From Pseudarthrobacter sp. L1SW (GTDB lineage: Bacteria > Actinomycetota > Actinomycetes > Actinomycetales > Micrococcaceae): a stretch of 64,000 nt of DNA. A model generated the notes under the pieces. The model saw only the letters and a program-made list of their open reading frames with translations, ran no database searches and had not been told where the DNA came from. Of the stretch, positions 1-8,786 are shown piece by piece (position 1 is the first letter of the stretch; each line of letters begins with the position of its first letter). The stretch is from assembly GCF_020809045.1 (NCBI RefSeq), contig NZ_CP078079.1, positions 186,001-250,000 on the forward strand, given 5' to 3'. A program made the translations under genes and the position numbers.

Positions 1-1290
1 TCCTTCGCCCATCACGGCGACGCGCTGCCGCTGCAGCCGGATTTCCCCGTTTGGTCGGGATCTGCGGTGGTGGACACGGCCAACACCGCCGGATTCGGGG
101 CCGGCGCGGTCATCGCGCTGGCAACCCAGCCCACGGGCGGCATCCGAAAATACCAGGAGCAGTACCTGTACTGGTCAACGGACGGCGGCTATTCATTCAC
201 GGCGCTTCCGGATCCGGTCATCGTGAACACGGACGGAAGGGCAGCGACAACCCAGGCGGAGATCGACAATGCAGAGTGGTTCCGTGACCCGAAGATCCAC
301 TGGGATGCCGACCGGCACGAGTGGGTGTGCGTGATCGGCCGCGCACGGTACGCAGCGTTCTACACTTCACCGAACCTGCGTGACTGGCAGCTGAAGCGTA
401 ACTTCGACTTTCCCAACCATGCGCTGGGCGGCATCGAGTGTCCCGACCTCTTCGAGATGACAGCCAATGACGGCACCCGGCATTGGGTGCTGGGTGCCAG
501 CATGGACGCCTACAGCATCGGGCTGCCCATGACCTACGCCTACTGGACAGGACGGTGGGACGGGGAGCAGTTCCTTGCTGACGACGTCAACAGCCCGCAG
601 TGGCTCGACTGGGGATGGGACTGGTACGGCGCTGTCACCTGGCCGGCCATCGAGGCGCCTGAAACGCGGCGGTACGCGATCGGCTGGATGAACAACTGGA
701 AGTACGCCGCCCGGGACGTGCCCACCGATGCCACTGACGGGTACAACGGCCAGAATTCGGTGGTGAGGGAACTGCGCCTGGAGCGCCAGGCAGGCGGCTG
801 GTTTTCGTTGCTGAGCAGCCCGCTGGGCGCACTCACCCGGTACGCCACCTCCACCACCGCATTCCCGGACCGCACGGTCAACGGCAGCGCGGTGTTGCCC
901 TGGTGCGGCCGGGCATACGAGCTTGAACTGGACATCTCCTGGGACGCGGCGGCGAATGTCGGGGTTTCGGTGGGGCGCTCCACGGACGGCGCCAGGCACA
1001 CAAACATCGGCAAATACGGCAACGAACTCTACGTGGACCGCGCGCCCTCGGACCAGCCGGGCTTCTCCCTGGCGCCCTATACGCGCGCGGCCGCTCCCAT
1101 TGACTCCGCCGCACGCTCGGTGCATCTGCGGATCTTCGTTGATACGCAGAGCGTGGAGGTGTTCGTGAATGCCGGGCACACCGTGCTCTCCCAGCAGGTG
1201 CACTTTGCGAACGGCGACACGGGGATTTCGTTCTATACCGACGGCGGTCCGGCCACCTTCTCCGGCATCACCATCCGGTCCTTCGAATAA
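1..1290 (+). CDS. Glycoside hydrolase family 32 (levanase/fructan beta-fructosidase type), 5' end missing
   Basis: Hydrolyses beta-fructosyl linkages in sucrose, levan or inulin-type fructans. The reading frame is open from base 1, so the N-terminus and any signal peptide lie to the left of the window. The visible part carries the GH32 landmarks in order: WSGSAVVD, RDPKIHWD (the RDP motif) and ECPDLFEM (the EC motif with the acid/base Glu). A C-terminal beta-sandwich follows with a typical SVEVFVNAG segment. The catalytic Asp in the first (WxNDPNG) motif is outside the window. Substrate (levan, inulin or sucrose) cannot be told apart from this portion. It has no evident link to the genes that follow. 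Confidence 0.9.
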   Translation, partial: SFAHHGDALPLQPDFPVWSGSAVVDTANTAGFGAGAVIALATQPTGGIRKYQEQYLYWSTDGGYSFTALPDPVIVNTDGRAATTQAEIDNAEWFRDPKIHWDADRHEWVCVIGRARYAAFYTSPNLRDWQLKRNFDFPNHALGGIECPDLFEMTANDGTRHWVLGASMDAYSIGLPMTYAYWTGRWDGEQFLADDVNSPQWLDWGWDWYGAVTWPAIEAPETRRYAIGWMNNWKYAARDVPTDATDGYNGQNSVVRELRLERQAGGWFSLLSSPLGALTRYATSTTAFPDRTVNGSAVLPWCGRAYELELDISWDAAANVGVSVGRSTDGARHTNIGKYGNELYVDRAPSDQPGFSLAPYTRAAAPIDSAARSVHLRIFVDTQSVEVFVNAGHTVLSQQVHFANGDTGISFYTDGGPATFSGITIRSFE

Positions 1291-1467
1291 CCCAAAAGGC
1301 CAAGGCCAAACGGCCCTACTACATCCCGCACTGGCCCCCTACGGTGGTTGCTGCGGGCGAAGTGCCGCCCGCTCCAGCCAAAATGTGAAGCAATCGAAAG
1401 CCTGGCAATGCGTCCCCTGGCGGGTGACATGCCGAGGGTATGCATCCGGCTTGGAGTGGAGGATGCG

Positions 1468-2205
1468 ATGGAAACTCGTGCGGAGCCAAGTGCACTTTGG
1501 GCAAGAATCGGTGCGGTGGCGCTTCCCCTGGGCGTGGTCCTGCTGGTGGCCGCCACGGCGGTCCACCCGTCCCGGGAAGATGTCATGAACCACACGGCGG
1601 TATTCAGGGAGTACGCAGAGCGCAGCGACTGGATCGCCATCCACTTCACCCAGTGGGTGGCGGGCCTGGTGTTCTTCGGCGGACTGGTCGCCCTGTACTT
1701 TGCCATGCTGGGCAAGGGTGAAGGGCCAAGTCCGCTGGCACGCTTTGGCCTCGCCGCGATGATCCTGACCGCGGCTGCCATTGCCATGCTCCAGGCGGTG
1801 GACGGTGTTGCGCTCAAATGGGCAGTGGATGCCTGGGCCAAGGCCCCCGCGGACCAGGAACCTGCCGCCCTTTCGGCCGCCATGGGGTTGAGGTGGACCG
1901 AGTACGCGCTGCAAAGCTATTCCAATATCCTGCTTGGGCTCACGCTGGTCTTCTTCGGCCTTGCCCTGGCATTTGGCCACGCCTATGCCCGCTGGCCTGG
2001 CTGGCTGGCTGCAGCCTCGGGGGTCGCCTGGGTTGTCCACGGCGTCATGGTTTCCTATGTTGGCCTCTTCGATTCGGCGCCGCGGCTGGTGGCCCTTGTG
2101 CTGTTGGCCGCGTGGGCGTTCGTTATGGCCGTTCACATGTGGCCGAGGGGCCACGGCGCAGCCGCCCCCAGGGCTGCTGCGCCGCGGGGCCCTGCCACTG
2201 CCTGA
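1468..2205 (+). CDS. Predicted polytopic membrane protein of unknown function
   Basis: A 245-residue protein with about six hydrophobic helices and little else; I do not recognise the family. The frame is open upstream, but the ATG at 1468 is preferred because GGAGTGGAGG lies just before it, the protein after it begins with a normal hydrophilic N-terminus (METRAEPSALWARIG), and the first helix follows at about residue 14. A roughly 40-residue loop between helices (VHPSREDVMNHTAVFREYAERS) may face outward. It converges on hxlA, whose stop codon is 17 bp away, and no hairpin is visible in that gap. No function is proposed. Confidence 0.75.
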   Translation: METRAEPSALWARIGAVALPLGVVLLVAATAVHPSREDVMNHTAVFREYAERSDWIAIHFTQWVAGLVFFGGLVALYFAMLGKGEGPSPLARFGLAAMILTAAAIAMLQAVDGVALKWAVDAWAKAPADQEPAALSAAMGLRWTEYALQSYSNILLGLTLVFFGLALAFGHAYARWPGWLAAASGVAWVVHGVMVSYVGLFDSAPRLVALVLLAAWAFVMAVHMWPRGHGAAAPRAAAPRGPATA

Positions 2206-2221
2206 CCCGACCCGCTGGAAG

Positions 2222-2845
2222 CTAGATGATCGCTGCCCTCAGTTCCTTGGCGGCGACGGCGGGGTCGTCGGCGCTGTAGATGGAGCCGCCGACGACGGCC
2301 ACATCGGCGCCTGCGCGCTGCACGGCTTCAATGGTGGACAGGTTCACGCCACCGGCGACGGAGAAAGGCACGCGGGCCTCTTCGCCGGCGTTCAGCAGCA
2401 CGTCCAGGTTGTAGCCGGGCTTTGCCTGCTCATCCAGGCCGGCGTGGAATTCGATGAACTTGGCACCCAGTGCGCGGGCCTCCTGGGCGCGGCTTACCTT
2501 GTCCTGGACGCCGATCAGGTCCACCACAATGCCCTTGTTGTGGGCCTTGGCGGCCTTGACGGCGCCTGCGATGGTGGAGTCGTCGGCGCTGCCCAGCACG
2601 GAAACCAGGTCGGCGCCGGCGGCGAACGCGATGTCGGCCTCCAGTTCGCCGGCGTCCATGGTCTTCATGTCCGCGAAGACAATCTTGTCCGGGTGGGCGG
2701 TCTTGACGGCGGTGACGGCGGCAAGGCCTGCGTTCTTCACCAGCGGCGTGCCCAGTTCGATGATGTCCACGTACTCGGCGACTTTTCCGGCCAGGTCCAG
2801 GGCGGCTTCGACGGTGAGGACGTCCATGGCTACTTGCAGTTTCAT
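2222..2845 (-). CDS. hxlA: 3-hexulose-6-phosphate synthase
   Basis: Condenses formaldehyde with ribulose 5-phosphate to give D-arabino-3-hexulose 6-phosphate, the first step of the ribulose monophosphate (RuMP) route; cytoplasmic. The 207-residue protein has the usual length and the TIM-barrel pattern of the OMPDC superfamily: LQVAMDVL at the N-terminus, FADMKTMDAGELEAD with the catalytic DxKxxD-type residues, VDLIGV, FIEFHAGLDEQ and VAGGVN...VVGGSIY at the phosphate end. The start at 2845 gives the family N-terminus MKLQVAMD; the 51 codons open upstream overlap hxlB and look non-coding. It is the second gene of hxlB-hxlA, 46 bp after hxlB. In a heterotroph like this it probably detoxifies or assimilates formaldehyde from methylated amines. 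Confidence 0.95.
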   Translation of the reverse strand: MKLQVAMDVLTVEAALDLAGKVAEYVDIIELGTPLVKNAGLAAVTAVKTAHPDKIVFADMKTMDAGELEADIAFAAGADLVSVLGSADDSTIAGAVKAAKAHNKGIVVDLIGVQDKVSRAQEARALGAKFIEFHAGLDEQAKPGYNLDVLLNAGEEARVPFSVAGGVNLSTIEAVQRAGADVAVVGGSIYSADDPAVAAKELRAAII

Positions 2846-2891
2846 TGTTCTTCTCTTTCGGGTTGGAACAGCGGATAGGGGGAGCGGAAAC

Positions 2892-3509
2892 TTATTCGAG
2901 GTTTGCGTGGCGCTGCCAGAGATCCTCGGGGGCGGCAGCGTCCTCGTCCCACAGGGATTGGAACACCGCCTCGGTGGTGGCGAACAGCACCTGCTCAAAG
3001 AGGCTTCCCGAGTACTGCCGGGTCACCGCCGAACCGTGGTCCGTCTTCTGTGCGGCAGGGATGAGGACGACGGCGGCAGCGGCTGCCGCGAGCGGGGAAC
3101 CACTGCTGGTGGTGTAGGCGGCCACGCGCGCGCCTTGGGCGGCGGCGGTTTCCGCTGCCTTGACCACACCGGCGGTGGTGCCGGAACCGGAGGCTGCCAG
3201 CAGCAGGTCCCCGGCACGGATGGCGGGTGCCGTGGTCTCGCCCACCACGTGGACCGTGAGGCCGAGGTGCATCAGCCGCATCGCCGCCATCTTCAGGACC
3301 AGGCCGCTGCGGCCGGCACCGGTGACGAAGACCCTGTCCGCCAGCCGAAGCTCGGTCACCAGGGCTGCGACCTCTGCGGGGTCGACGCGCCGGAAGACGC
3401 TGCCCACCTCATCCAGGACCAGGGTGCGGTTGTGGTCAAAGGCCCGGGCGGTGCCGGTCAGGGGTGAACCCGCCACGGTTGCCGGGTCTGTTGCTGCGAT
3501 GGTGTCCAT
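2892..3509 (-). CDS. hxlB: 6-phospho-3-hexuloisomerase
   Basis: Isomerises 3-hexulose 6-phosphate to fructose 6-phosphate, completing formaldehyde entry into sugar phosphates. The 205-residue protein is one SIS domain: FVTGAGRSGLVLKMAAMRL near residue 65, the nucleotide-sugar-like loop AASGSGTTAGVVKAAETA, and a C-terminal tail rich in Phe/Leu typical of PHI. An ideal ribosome binding site (AAGGAGG, 8 nt before the ATG) fixes the start. First gene of hxlB-hxlA, transcribed divergently from the LuxR-type gene at 3641. The 131-bp gap holds a 19-bp element (3593-3611) repeated upstream of the formaldehyde dehydrogenase at 24718, so expression is probably tied to formaldehyde stress. Confidence 0.93.
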   Translation of the reverse strand: MDTIAATDPATVAGSPLTGTARAFDHNRTLVLDEVGSVFRRVDPAEVAALVTELRLADRVFVTGAGRSGLVLKMAAMRLMHLGLTVHVVGETTAPAIRAGDLLLAASGSGTTAGVVKAAETAAAQGARVAAYTTSSGSPLAAAAAAVVLIPAAQKTDHGSAVTRQYSGSLFEQVLFATTEAVFQSLWDEDAAAPEDLWQRHANLE

Positions 3510-3592
3510 GCCCGTACCTCCTTGAACGTAGTAGACCTTTCAATGCTCGCCCGTCAGTTGGGTGGGCCCAACGCCATGATGGGACGGTTTTT

Positions 3593-3611
3593 GCTATCCA
3601 AAGGGGTGGGT
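3593..3611 (-). promoter_or_regulatory. 19-bp element shared by the two formaldehyde operons, copy 1
   Basis: Read toward hxlB the sequence is ACCCACCCCTTTGGATAGC. It ends 84 bp before the hxlB start codon. The same sequence with one change (G for A in GGATAG) lies at 24799-24817, 81 bp before the mycothiol formaldehyde dehydrogenase start. The core ACCC-CTTT-GGRT is partly symmetrical, as activator sites often are. Role as an activator or regulator site is inferred. Confidence 0.65.
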
Positions 3612-3628
3612 GTCCTGTGCCCGGCCCG

Positions 3629-3634
3629 TACACT
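3629..3634 (+). promoter_or_regulatory. -10 box TACACT of a leaderless LuxR gene
   Basis: TACACT is followed by exactly 6 nt and then the GTG at 3641, so transcription would begin at or next to the start codon. No Shine-Dalgarno sequence is present. The same arrangement occurs at 29380, 30606, 36941 and 50521 in this window. Confidence 0.55.
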
Positions 3635-3640
3635 GGGCGG

Positions 3641-4933
3641 GTGGAACGCTCCGAAACAGCCCTGCTTGAAGCAGTCGCCGCACTGGCCGCGGCTCCCCTG
3701 ATGGACATCGCCCACCGGCTGAGGGCCGCCCTCAGCCCGTACTGGGAATCAAGCGCACTGGTGATCTTCACCGAGGACTGCACCGGCCGGCCGCAGAAGA
3801 AGGCCGGCGCCGAGGCCATCATCAGCCGCGTGTCCATCGCGGAACTGGACGCCATCCGCACCACGCTCGCCGCTGAAGGGAACAGCGGTGCAGCCCGGAG
3901 CGGTGCGGCTTGGAGCGGCGAAGCCGTGTTTGGCGGCGAGAGCCGCCCGCTCCTCGCCGTGTCGTCGCCCAGCAATGCGCTGCTGGTCCTTTCCGATCCG
4001 CAGCCCATCCACGCCCCGGTCGCCGGCCCGGACCCGCACTGGATCCTCCATTACCTCTGGACGCTGGCAGCCGAGCGGATCCGCGAAAAGGTGGCCGACG
4101 CGCCGCCGTCGTACCTCATCGAGTCCCGCGCGGCCTCGGCCGAACGCCTGCGCGTGACCGCCGAACTGGTGGACCAGCACTCCACCACCCTTGAGACCCT
4201 GCTCGCGGCGCTGAGGTCGCCGGCGCTGGCAGACGCCGCTGCCCGGACGGCGGCAACGGACGCCGCGGCGAAGGCCTTGGTGGGACTCCGCACGGTCAGT
4301 GACCGCACCACCGACCTGGTGGAGGAGCCCGTTGCGTCCGCGTTCCAGCGCCTCCGCGAGGACCTGCGCCCGCTGATGAGCTTCAGCGGCATCGATGTCC
4401 AGTTCATCGAGCCGCCGGTCAACGGCCGGGCGCTGCCGGGCGAAGTGGCGCACGCCGCCAGGGCGATCGTCCGCGGCCTGGTGCTGGCCATGGTGGACCA
4501 GCAGGGAGTGCGCCGGATCCGGACACAGTGGGACTGCGACGGCGCGAACCTGCTGGTCAACGTGCGCGACGACGGTCCCGGCGAGCTTTCCGCGGCGTCA
4601 CCTGCCGTGGCACGCCTGGTCCAGCGGGTTGAGGCGCTCAACGGCAGCATGGGTGTGGATGTGATGCCGGGCTGGGGCGCCGACGTCGCCGTCACGCTCC
4701 CGCTCGACCCACCTGCCCGCCCGGCGGCCGACGTCGCGGGCTGGAACCTGGGGGAGCGTGAACTGGAGGTCCTCCAGCTCCTGGCTGCGGGCCAGCGGAA
4801 CCGGGGCATCGCTGCGAAGCTCCACATCAGCGAGAACACGGTGAAATTCCATCTCCGCAACCTCTACCGGAAGCTCGGCGCCTCCTCCCGTACCGAAGCA
4901 ATGGCGCTCGCGCACAGCAACGGCCTCCGTTAA
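3641..4933 (+). CDS. LuxR-family regulator with a histidine-kinase-like ATPase domain
   Basis: A 430-residue predicted transcription factor. The last ~63 residues are a clear LuxR/NarL HTH (LGERELEVLQLLAAGQRNRGIAAKLHISENTVKFHLRNLYRKLGASSRTEA, shown here only as landmarks: LGERELEVLQLL, ISENTVKFHLRNLYRKL). Before it, roughly residues 230-355, is a segment like the HATPase_c domain of NarX/DesK-type kinases, with NVRDDGPGELS near residue 308 as the ATP-lid box. The N-terminal ~130 residues may be a sensory domain of unknown type. No phosphoacceptor His or receiver domain is obvious, so it looks like a kinase C-half fused to its own DNA-binding domain. The GTG start is preferred because of the -10 box 6 nt upstream. 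It is divergent from hxlBA and is the natural candidate regulator of that operon. Confidence 0.85.
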   Translation: MERSETALLEAVAALAAAPLMDIAHRLRAALSPYWESSALVIFTEDCTGRPQKKAGAEAIISRVSIAELDAIRTTLAAEGNSGAARSGAAWSGEAVFGGESRPLLAVSSPSNALLVLSDPQPIHAPVAGPDPHWILHYLWTLAAERIREKVADAPPSYLIESRAASAERLRVTAELVDQHSTTLETLLAALRSPALADAAARTAATDAAAKALVGLRTVSDRTTDLVEEPVASAFQRLREDLRPLMSFSGIDVQFIEPPVNGRALPGEVAHAARAIVRGLVLAMVDQQGVRRIRTQWDCDGANLLVNVRDDGPGELSAASPAVARLVQRVEALNGSMGVDVMPGWGADVAVTLPLDPPARPAADVAGWNLGERELEVLQLLAAGQRNRGIAAKLHISENTVKFHLRNLYRKLGASSRTEAMALAHSNGLR

Positions 4934-4969
4934 TTTCTCCTTGGCGCAGGCTACTTGAGAGTATTAGTC

Positions 4970-5782
4970 ATGGCTGCGAAGAATGAACGCGAACCCGATG
5001 TCGACGCTGAAGCGGGCCAGCACGGCGGTGTCCAGTCCGTTGACCGGGCCCTCGCGGTCCTGGAGATCCTGGCGCGGGACGGCCATGCCGGCGTGAGCGA
5101 CATTGCCGAGGAGATGGGCATCCACAAGTCCACCGTCTCCCGGCTCCTCGGTTCGCTGGTGAGCCGGGAAATGGTCCACCAGAACAGCGACCGCGGAAAG
5201 TACCAGCTGGGCTTCGGCATCCTGCGGCTGGCCAGCTCTATTCCGGGGCGGCTCAGCCTGGTCCGGGAGGCCCGGCCCGTCCTCGAGGCCCTGGCGGAGG
5301 AATTCAAGGAAACGGTGAACCTGGCCGTCCTCCGCTCCAACTACGCCGTCAACGTGGACCAGGCGATGGGCCCGTCAACCCTGGCCACCTATGACTGGGT
5401 GGGAAACCTGACGCCGCTGCATGCCACCTCGAGCGGGAAGGTCCTGCTGGCCGGGTTGCCGGCGGAAGACCGGGACCGCATCCTGAAGGAGACGGGACTC
5501 AAGGCGCGGACGCCCCGGACCATCACCAACCGGAAGGAACTCGAAACCCAGCTGATCGACGTCGCCCGCGAAGGCTACGGCCTGGTGCGGGAGGAGTTCG
5601 AGATCGGGCTGACCGCTGTTGCCGTTCCGGTCTACAACCACCTGGGCGCCGTGATCGGGGCCATCAGCATTTCCGGCCCGGCGTTCCGCTTTGATCCGGA
5701 AAAGGCCCCGGGACTCATAGAGGCGCTGAAGCAGGGCGGCCTCCAGGTCAGCGCCAAGATGGGTTACACCGGGCGCCGGTAA
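4970..5782 (+). CDS. IclR-family transcriptional regulator
   Basis: A 270-residue DNA-binding regulator. Residues ~20-75 form the N-terminal winged HTH (SVDRALAVLEIL, VSDIAEEMGIHKSTVSRLLGSL); residues ~95-260 form the IclR effector-binding domain (HATSSGKVLLAGL, REGYGLVREEFEIGLTAVAVPVYN, GAISISGP). Start chosen at the ATG; a TTG five codons upstream is also in frame, and a weak GAGAG lies 11 nt before the ATG. It follows the LuxR gene in the same direction after 36 bp and converges on the GntR gene at 6494. Its target is not evident; the pxp operon beyond the GntR gene is one possibility. Confidence 0.9.
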   Translation: MAAKNEREPDVDAEAGQHGGVQSVDRALAVLEILARDGHAGVSDIAEEMGIHKSTVSRLLGSLVSREMVHQNSDRGKYQLGFGILRLASSIPGRLSLVREARPVLEALAEEFKETVNLAVLRSNYAVNVDQAMGPSTLATYDWVGNLTPLHATSSGKVLLAGLPAEDRDRILKETGLKARTPRTITNRKELETQLIDVAREGYGLVREEFEIGLTAVAVPVYNHLGAVIGAISISGPAFRFDPEKAPGLIEALKQGGLQVSAKMGYTGRR

Positions 5783-5807
5783 TTCGTTTCCGCAGCGGGG
5801 GCTGAAC

Positions 5808-6494
5808 TTATTCCGGGCTGTCCCCGTGCACGCTGCTGAGGTTGTCCTCGGATCGGTCCAGGTACGCCAGCAGGAGATCCGCGGCGCGGTCCAGCTCGCC
5901 GGCTTCCAGTGCCTCGCAGATCGCCTCATTGTCCGGCAGGTATCGCTGGTAGAAGTGTGAGTCCGCGGTGGCTTTGTGGAAGAACAGGCGCATCTCGGCC
6001 AGGACCTGGGCCATGATGGTGTTCAGCCGCGGGCTCCGGGCCAAGGCAACAATCGCGCCGTGGAAATGCTGGTTGGCGGTGCCCCCCGCGTCATCGTCAC
6101 CGGCAGCCGCAGCACGTTTGCCTTCCTCCACGGCGGCCCGGACGGCGGCCACGTCCTCCGGGCGCCCGCCCGCGCGCAGCGCGCTCACCTCGATGGCCCG
6201 GCGCACCGTGTAGACGTCATGGATGTCATCCGCCCCGAGGCTGGCGACAAAAACGCCCCGGTTGGGGTGGCGGACCACCAGCCGCTCGCTGGCCAGTTCC
6301 GCAAAGGCCTCCCGCACCGTGTTGCGGGAAACCCCCAGGTCCTCGGCGATGGTGGACTCGGTGAGGCGTGTCCCGGGGAGCAGGGCTCCCTCGGCCAGCT
6401 GCAGGCGGAGTTCGTCAGCCACCCGTTCCGCCACGGAAGGAACGGCCACCCGGAGGCGGCCTGCGGAACGGAGTGTGGTCTCTTGGGCGGGCAT
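5808..6494 (-). CDS. GntR-family (FadR/FCD) transcriptional regulator
   Basis: A 228-residue regulator: winged HTH at residues ~15-80 ([40 protein letters not shown] as the pattern, key part [12 protein letters not shown]) and an all-helical FCD ligand domain after residue 90, with His/Asp residues ([22 protein letters not shown]) of the kind that bind a metal and a carboxylate ligand. It is divergent from pxpA, and a perfect 17-bp palindrome (6534-6550) lies in the intergenic gap, so it most likely controls the 5-oxoproline operon. No Shine-Dalgarno sequence is seen; a TAAATT box lies 7 nt before the ATG, consistent with a leaderless message. Confidence 0.92.
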   Translation of the reverse strand: MPAQETTLRSAGRLRVAVPSVAERVADELRLQLAEGALLPGTRLTESTIAEDLGVSRNTVREAFAELASERLVVRHPNRGVFVASLGADDIHDVYTVRRAIEVSALRAGGRPEDVAAVRAAVEEGKRAAAAGDDDAGGTANQHFHGAIVALARSPRLNTIMAQVLAEMRLFFHKATADSHFYQRYLPDNEAICEALEAGELDRAADLLLAYLDRSEDNLSSVHGDSPE

Positions 6495-6533
6495 ACTTCA
6501 GAATTTACACGATCGTCACATCGTCGAATCGAA

Positions 6534-6550
6534 GGATTGTTGAACAATCC
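6534..6550. promoter_or_regulatory. 17-bp palindromic operator, GntR/pxpA gap
   Basis: GGATTGTTGAACAATCC: two perfect 8-bp arms around a single central base. It sits between the GntR gene (start 6494) and pxpA (start 6602), with a possible -10 (TAGATT, 6552) beside it. FCD-type GntR proteins bind palindromes of this size, so this is the probable operator of the regulator at 5808-6494. Confidence 0.7.
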
Positions 6551-6601
6551 GTAGATTTAGTGCATCCTAGTAAGGACCGCTCAATGAGATGGAGATCACA
6601 A

Positions 6602-7360
6602 GTGGCAAGCATCGACCTAAACAGCGACGTTGGCGAATCGTTCGGACACTGGACGCTCGGTGACGATGCCGCCATGTTCCGTTCCGTCACCAGCGCCAAT
6701 GTTGCCTGCGGGTTCCACGCCGGCGATCCCAGCGTTATCCGCCGCACCTGCCGCGAAGCGGCTGCCGCAGGCGTTGCCATCGGTGCACATGTCGGCTACC
6801 GGGACCTCGCCGGTTTCGGCCGCCGCTTCCTGGACATCCAGCCCACTGAACTGGCTGACGACGTGGTGTACCAGATCGGTGCCCTGCAGGCGCTGGCCGC
6901 CGCAGAGGGAGCCCAGGTGCGCTACGTGAAGCCGCACGGCGGCCTCTACAACGCCATCATCCACCACACCGCCCAGGCCCAGGCCGTCGTCGAGGCCGTG
7001 AAAGCGGTTGACCCCGGCCTGCCCATCATGGGACTTCCCGGTTCCGAAGTCCTGCGGCTTGCAGGGGAAGCGGGGCTGCGCCCGGTTACCGAAGCGTTCG
7101 CGGACCGCGCGTACAACCCGGACGGAACACTCGTTTCCCGGAGCCAGCCAGGTGCGGTCCTTTCCGACCCCGCCGAAGTGGCGGAGCATGTATTACGGAT
7201 GGCAACCGAGGGGTCCGTCAGGACCATCAACGGTTCCGTCCTGAAGATCCGCGCGGACAGCATCTGCGTGCACGGTGACTCGCCCGGGGCCGTAGCCATG
7301 GCCACCGCAGTGAAGTCCGCTCTTGAGGACGCCGGCGTCAGCATCGGCTCGTTCCTCTAA
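6602..7360 (+). CDS. pxpA: 5-oxoprolinase subunit A (LamB/YcsF family)
   Basis: Subunit of the bacterial ATP-dependent 5-oxoprolinase PxpABC, which opens 5-oxoproline to glutamate. The 252-residue protein is the usual length and shows the family start [12 protein letters not shown], then [41 protein letters not shown] and [20 protein letters not shown]. The GTG at 6602 is chosen because GGAG lies 7 nt upstream and the next residues are the conserved N-terminus; an in-frame ATG at 6584 would add six residues. It heads an operon with an MFS carrier, a fused PxpB-PxpC and a biotin carboxylase-BCCP protein. Confidence 0.95.
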   Translation: MASIDLNSDVGESFGHWTLGDDAAMFRSVTSANVACGFHAGDPSVIRRTCREAAAAGVAIGAHVGYRDLAGFGRRFLDIQPTELADDVVYQIGALQALAAAEGAQVRYVKPHGGLYNAIIHHTAQAQAVVEAVKAVDPGLPIMGLPGSEVLRLAGEAGLRPVTEAFADRAYNPDGTLVSRSQPGAVLSDPAEVAEHVLRMATEGSVRTINGSVLKIRADSICVHGDSPGAVAMATAVKSALEDAGVSIGSFL

Positions 7361-7418
7361 ACCCCTTTCCCGGCCGTTCACTGGCCTCCGCACCACCCCT
7401 CACCCCCGGAGGAAAAAC

Positions 7419-8771
7419 ATGACCAGCACCAACAAGGCAGCAAGGACCGCGGCAAGGAAGCCGCCGGCCGGTGCGCTGAAGGCCTACATCGCCAGCCTCA
7501 CCGGCACGTCGCTTGAGTACTACGACTTCGCCATCTACTCCGTCGCCTCGGCGCTGGTGTTCCCCAAGATCTTCTTCCCCTCGAATGACGAGTTCGTGGG
7601 CCTGCTCCTGTCCTTCTCGGCCTTCGCGGTGGGGTACCTGGCCCGTCCCATCGGCGGCGTGATCTTCGGCCGCCTTGGCGACAAGATCGGCCGCAAGTAC
7701 GTCCTCGTGTTCACCCTGGTGCTGATCGGCGTCGCCACGGTCCTCATCGGTGCGCTGCCCGACTACTCGGTCATCGGCGTCGCAGCCCCCACCATCCTGG
7801 TGCTCCTGCGCCTGGCCCAGGGCATCGGCGTCGGCGGTGAATGGGGCGGTGCGGTGCTGCTGTCCAGCGAATTCGGTGATCCCAACAAGCGCGGCTTCTG
7901 GTCCTCCGCTGCACAGATCGGTCCGCCGGCCGGCAACCTGATGGCCAACGGCGCCCTGGCTGTCCTGGCGGCCACGCTCAGCACCGAGGCCTTCCTCTCC
8001 TGGGGCTGGCGCGTAGCCTTCCTCGCCTCGGCCATCCTGGTGGTCTTCGGCCTCGTGATCCGCCTCAAGCTGGAGGAAACCCCGGTGTTCAAGGCCATCC
8101 AGGCCAAAGGCGACCGTCCCAAGGCACCCATCAAGGAAGTCTTCACCCGCGAGCCCCGGGCCCTGGTTTCCGCAGCCCTCTCGCGCCTCTGCCCGGACGT
8201 CCTCTACGCACTGTTCACCGTGTTCGTGGCCGTGTACGCCACCAAGGAACTCGGCATGACCACCGGCAACGTGCTGGCCGCCATCCTCATCGGCTCCGCG
8301 TTCCAGCTCTTCCTCATCCCGGCCGCCGGTGCGCTGACGGACCGCTTCAACCGCCGCTGGGTCTACGGCGTGGCCGCCGCGGCCACCGCAGCCTACATTC
8401 CGCTGTTCTTCCTGATGATCCAGGGCAAATCCGTGGTGATGCTGACTATCGGCGTGGTGATCGGCCTGGCCCTGCACGCCTTTATGTACGGCCCGCAGGC
8501 CGCGTTCATCACCGAGCAGTTTCCGGCCCGCCTGCGCTACGCCGGCAGCTCGCTGGCCTACACCCTGGCCGGTGTGATCGGCGGCGCCGTGGCACCGCTG
8601 ATCTTCACCGCCCTGTACGGCGCAGCGTCCGGCGGCTGGCACCTGATCGCGGGCTACATCGCCCTCACCGCGGTCATCACCATTGTGGGCATGCGCCTGG
8701 GCCGCGACCCTCAGCCGGAAGCGGACCTCCGCCTGCTCCACAACGGCCACGCGCAGGAGAGCCACGCCTGA
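7419..8771 (+). CDS. MFS transporter, metabolite:H+ symporter (MHS) type
   Basis: A 450-residue inner-membrane carrier with about twelve helices. It has the MHS features TSLEYYDFAIYSVASALVF (helix 1), the RLGDKIGRK loop between helices 2 and 3, RLAQGIGVGGEWGGAVLLSSE, and LSRLCPDVLYALFTVFVAVYA. Start at ATG 7419 after GGAGGAAAAAC. Between pxpA and pxpBC in the same operon, so the likely cargo is 5-oxoproline or a related carboxylate; the sequence alone does not show the substrate. Confidence 0.92.
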   Translation: MTSTNKAARTAARKPPAGALKAYIASLTGTSLEYYDFAIYSVASALVFPKIFFPSNDEFVGLLLSFSAFAVGYLARPIGGVIFGRLGDKIGRKYVLVFTLVLIGVATVLIGALPDYSVIGVAAPTILVLLRLAQGIGVGGEWGGAVLLSSEFGDPNKRGFWSSAAQIGPPAGNLMANGALAVLAATLSTEAFLSWGWRVAFLASAILVVFGLVIRLKLEETPVFKAIQAKGDRPKAPIKEVFTREPRALVSAALSRLCPDVLYALFTVFVAVYATKELGMTTGNVLAAILIGSAFQLFLIPAAGALTDRFNRRWVYGVAAAATAAYIPLFFLMIQGKSVVMLTIGVVIGLALHAFMYGPQAAFITEQFPARLRYAGSSLAYTLAGVIGGAVAPLIFTALYGAASGGWHLIAGYIALTAVITIVGMRLGRDPQPEADLRLLHNGHAQESHA

Positions 8772-8786
8772 CCGGCGCGGATTGCC

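Noticed and set aside
2846..2998. N-terminal extension of hxlA
   Set aside because: The 51 extra codons overlap the end of hxlB and lack family similarity; the family N-terminus begins at 2845.
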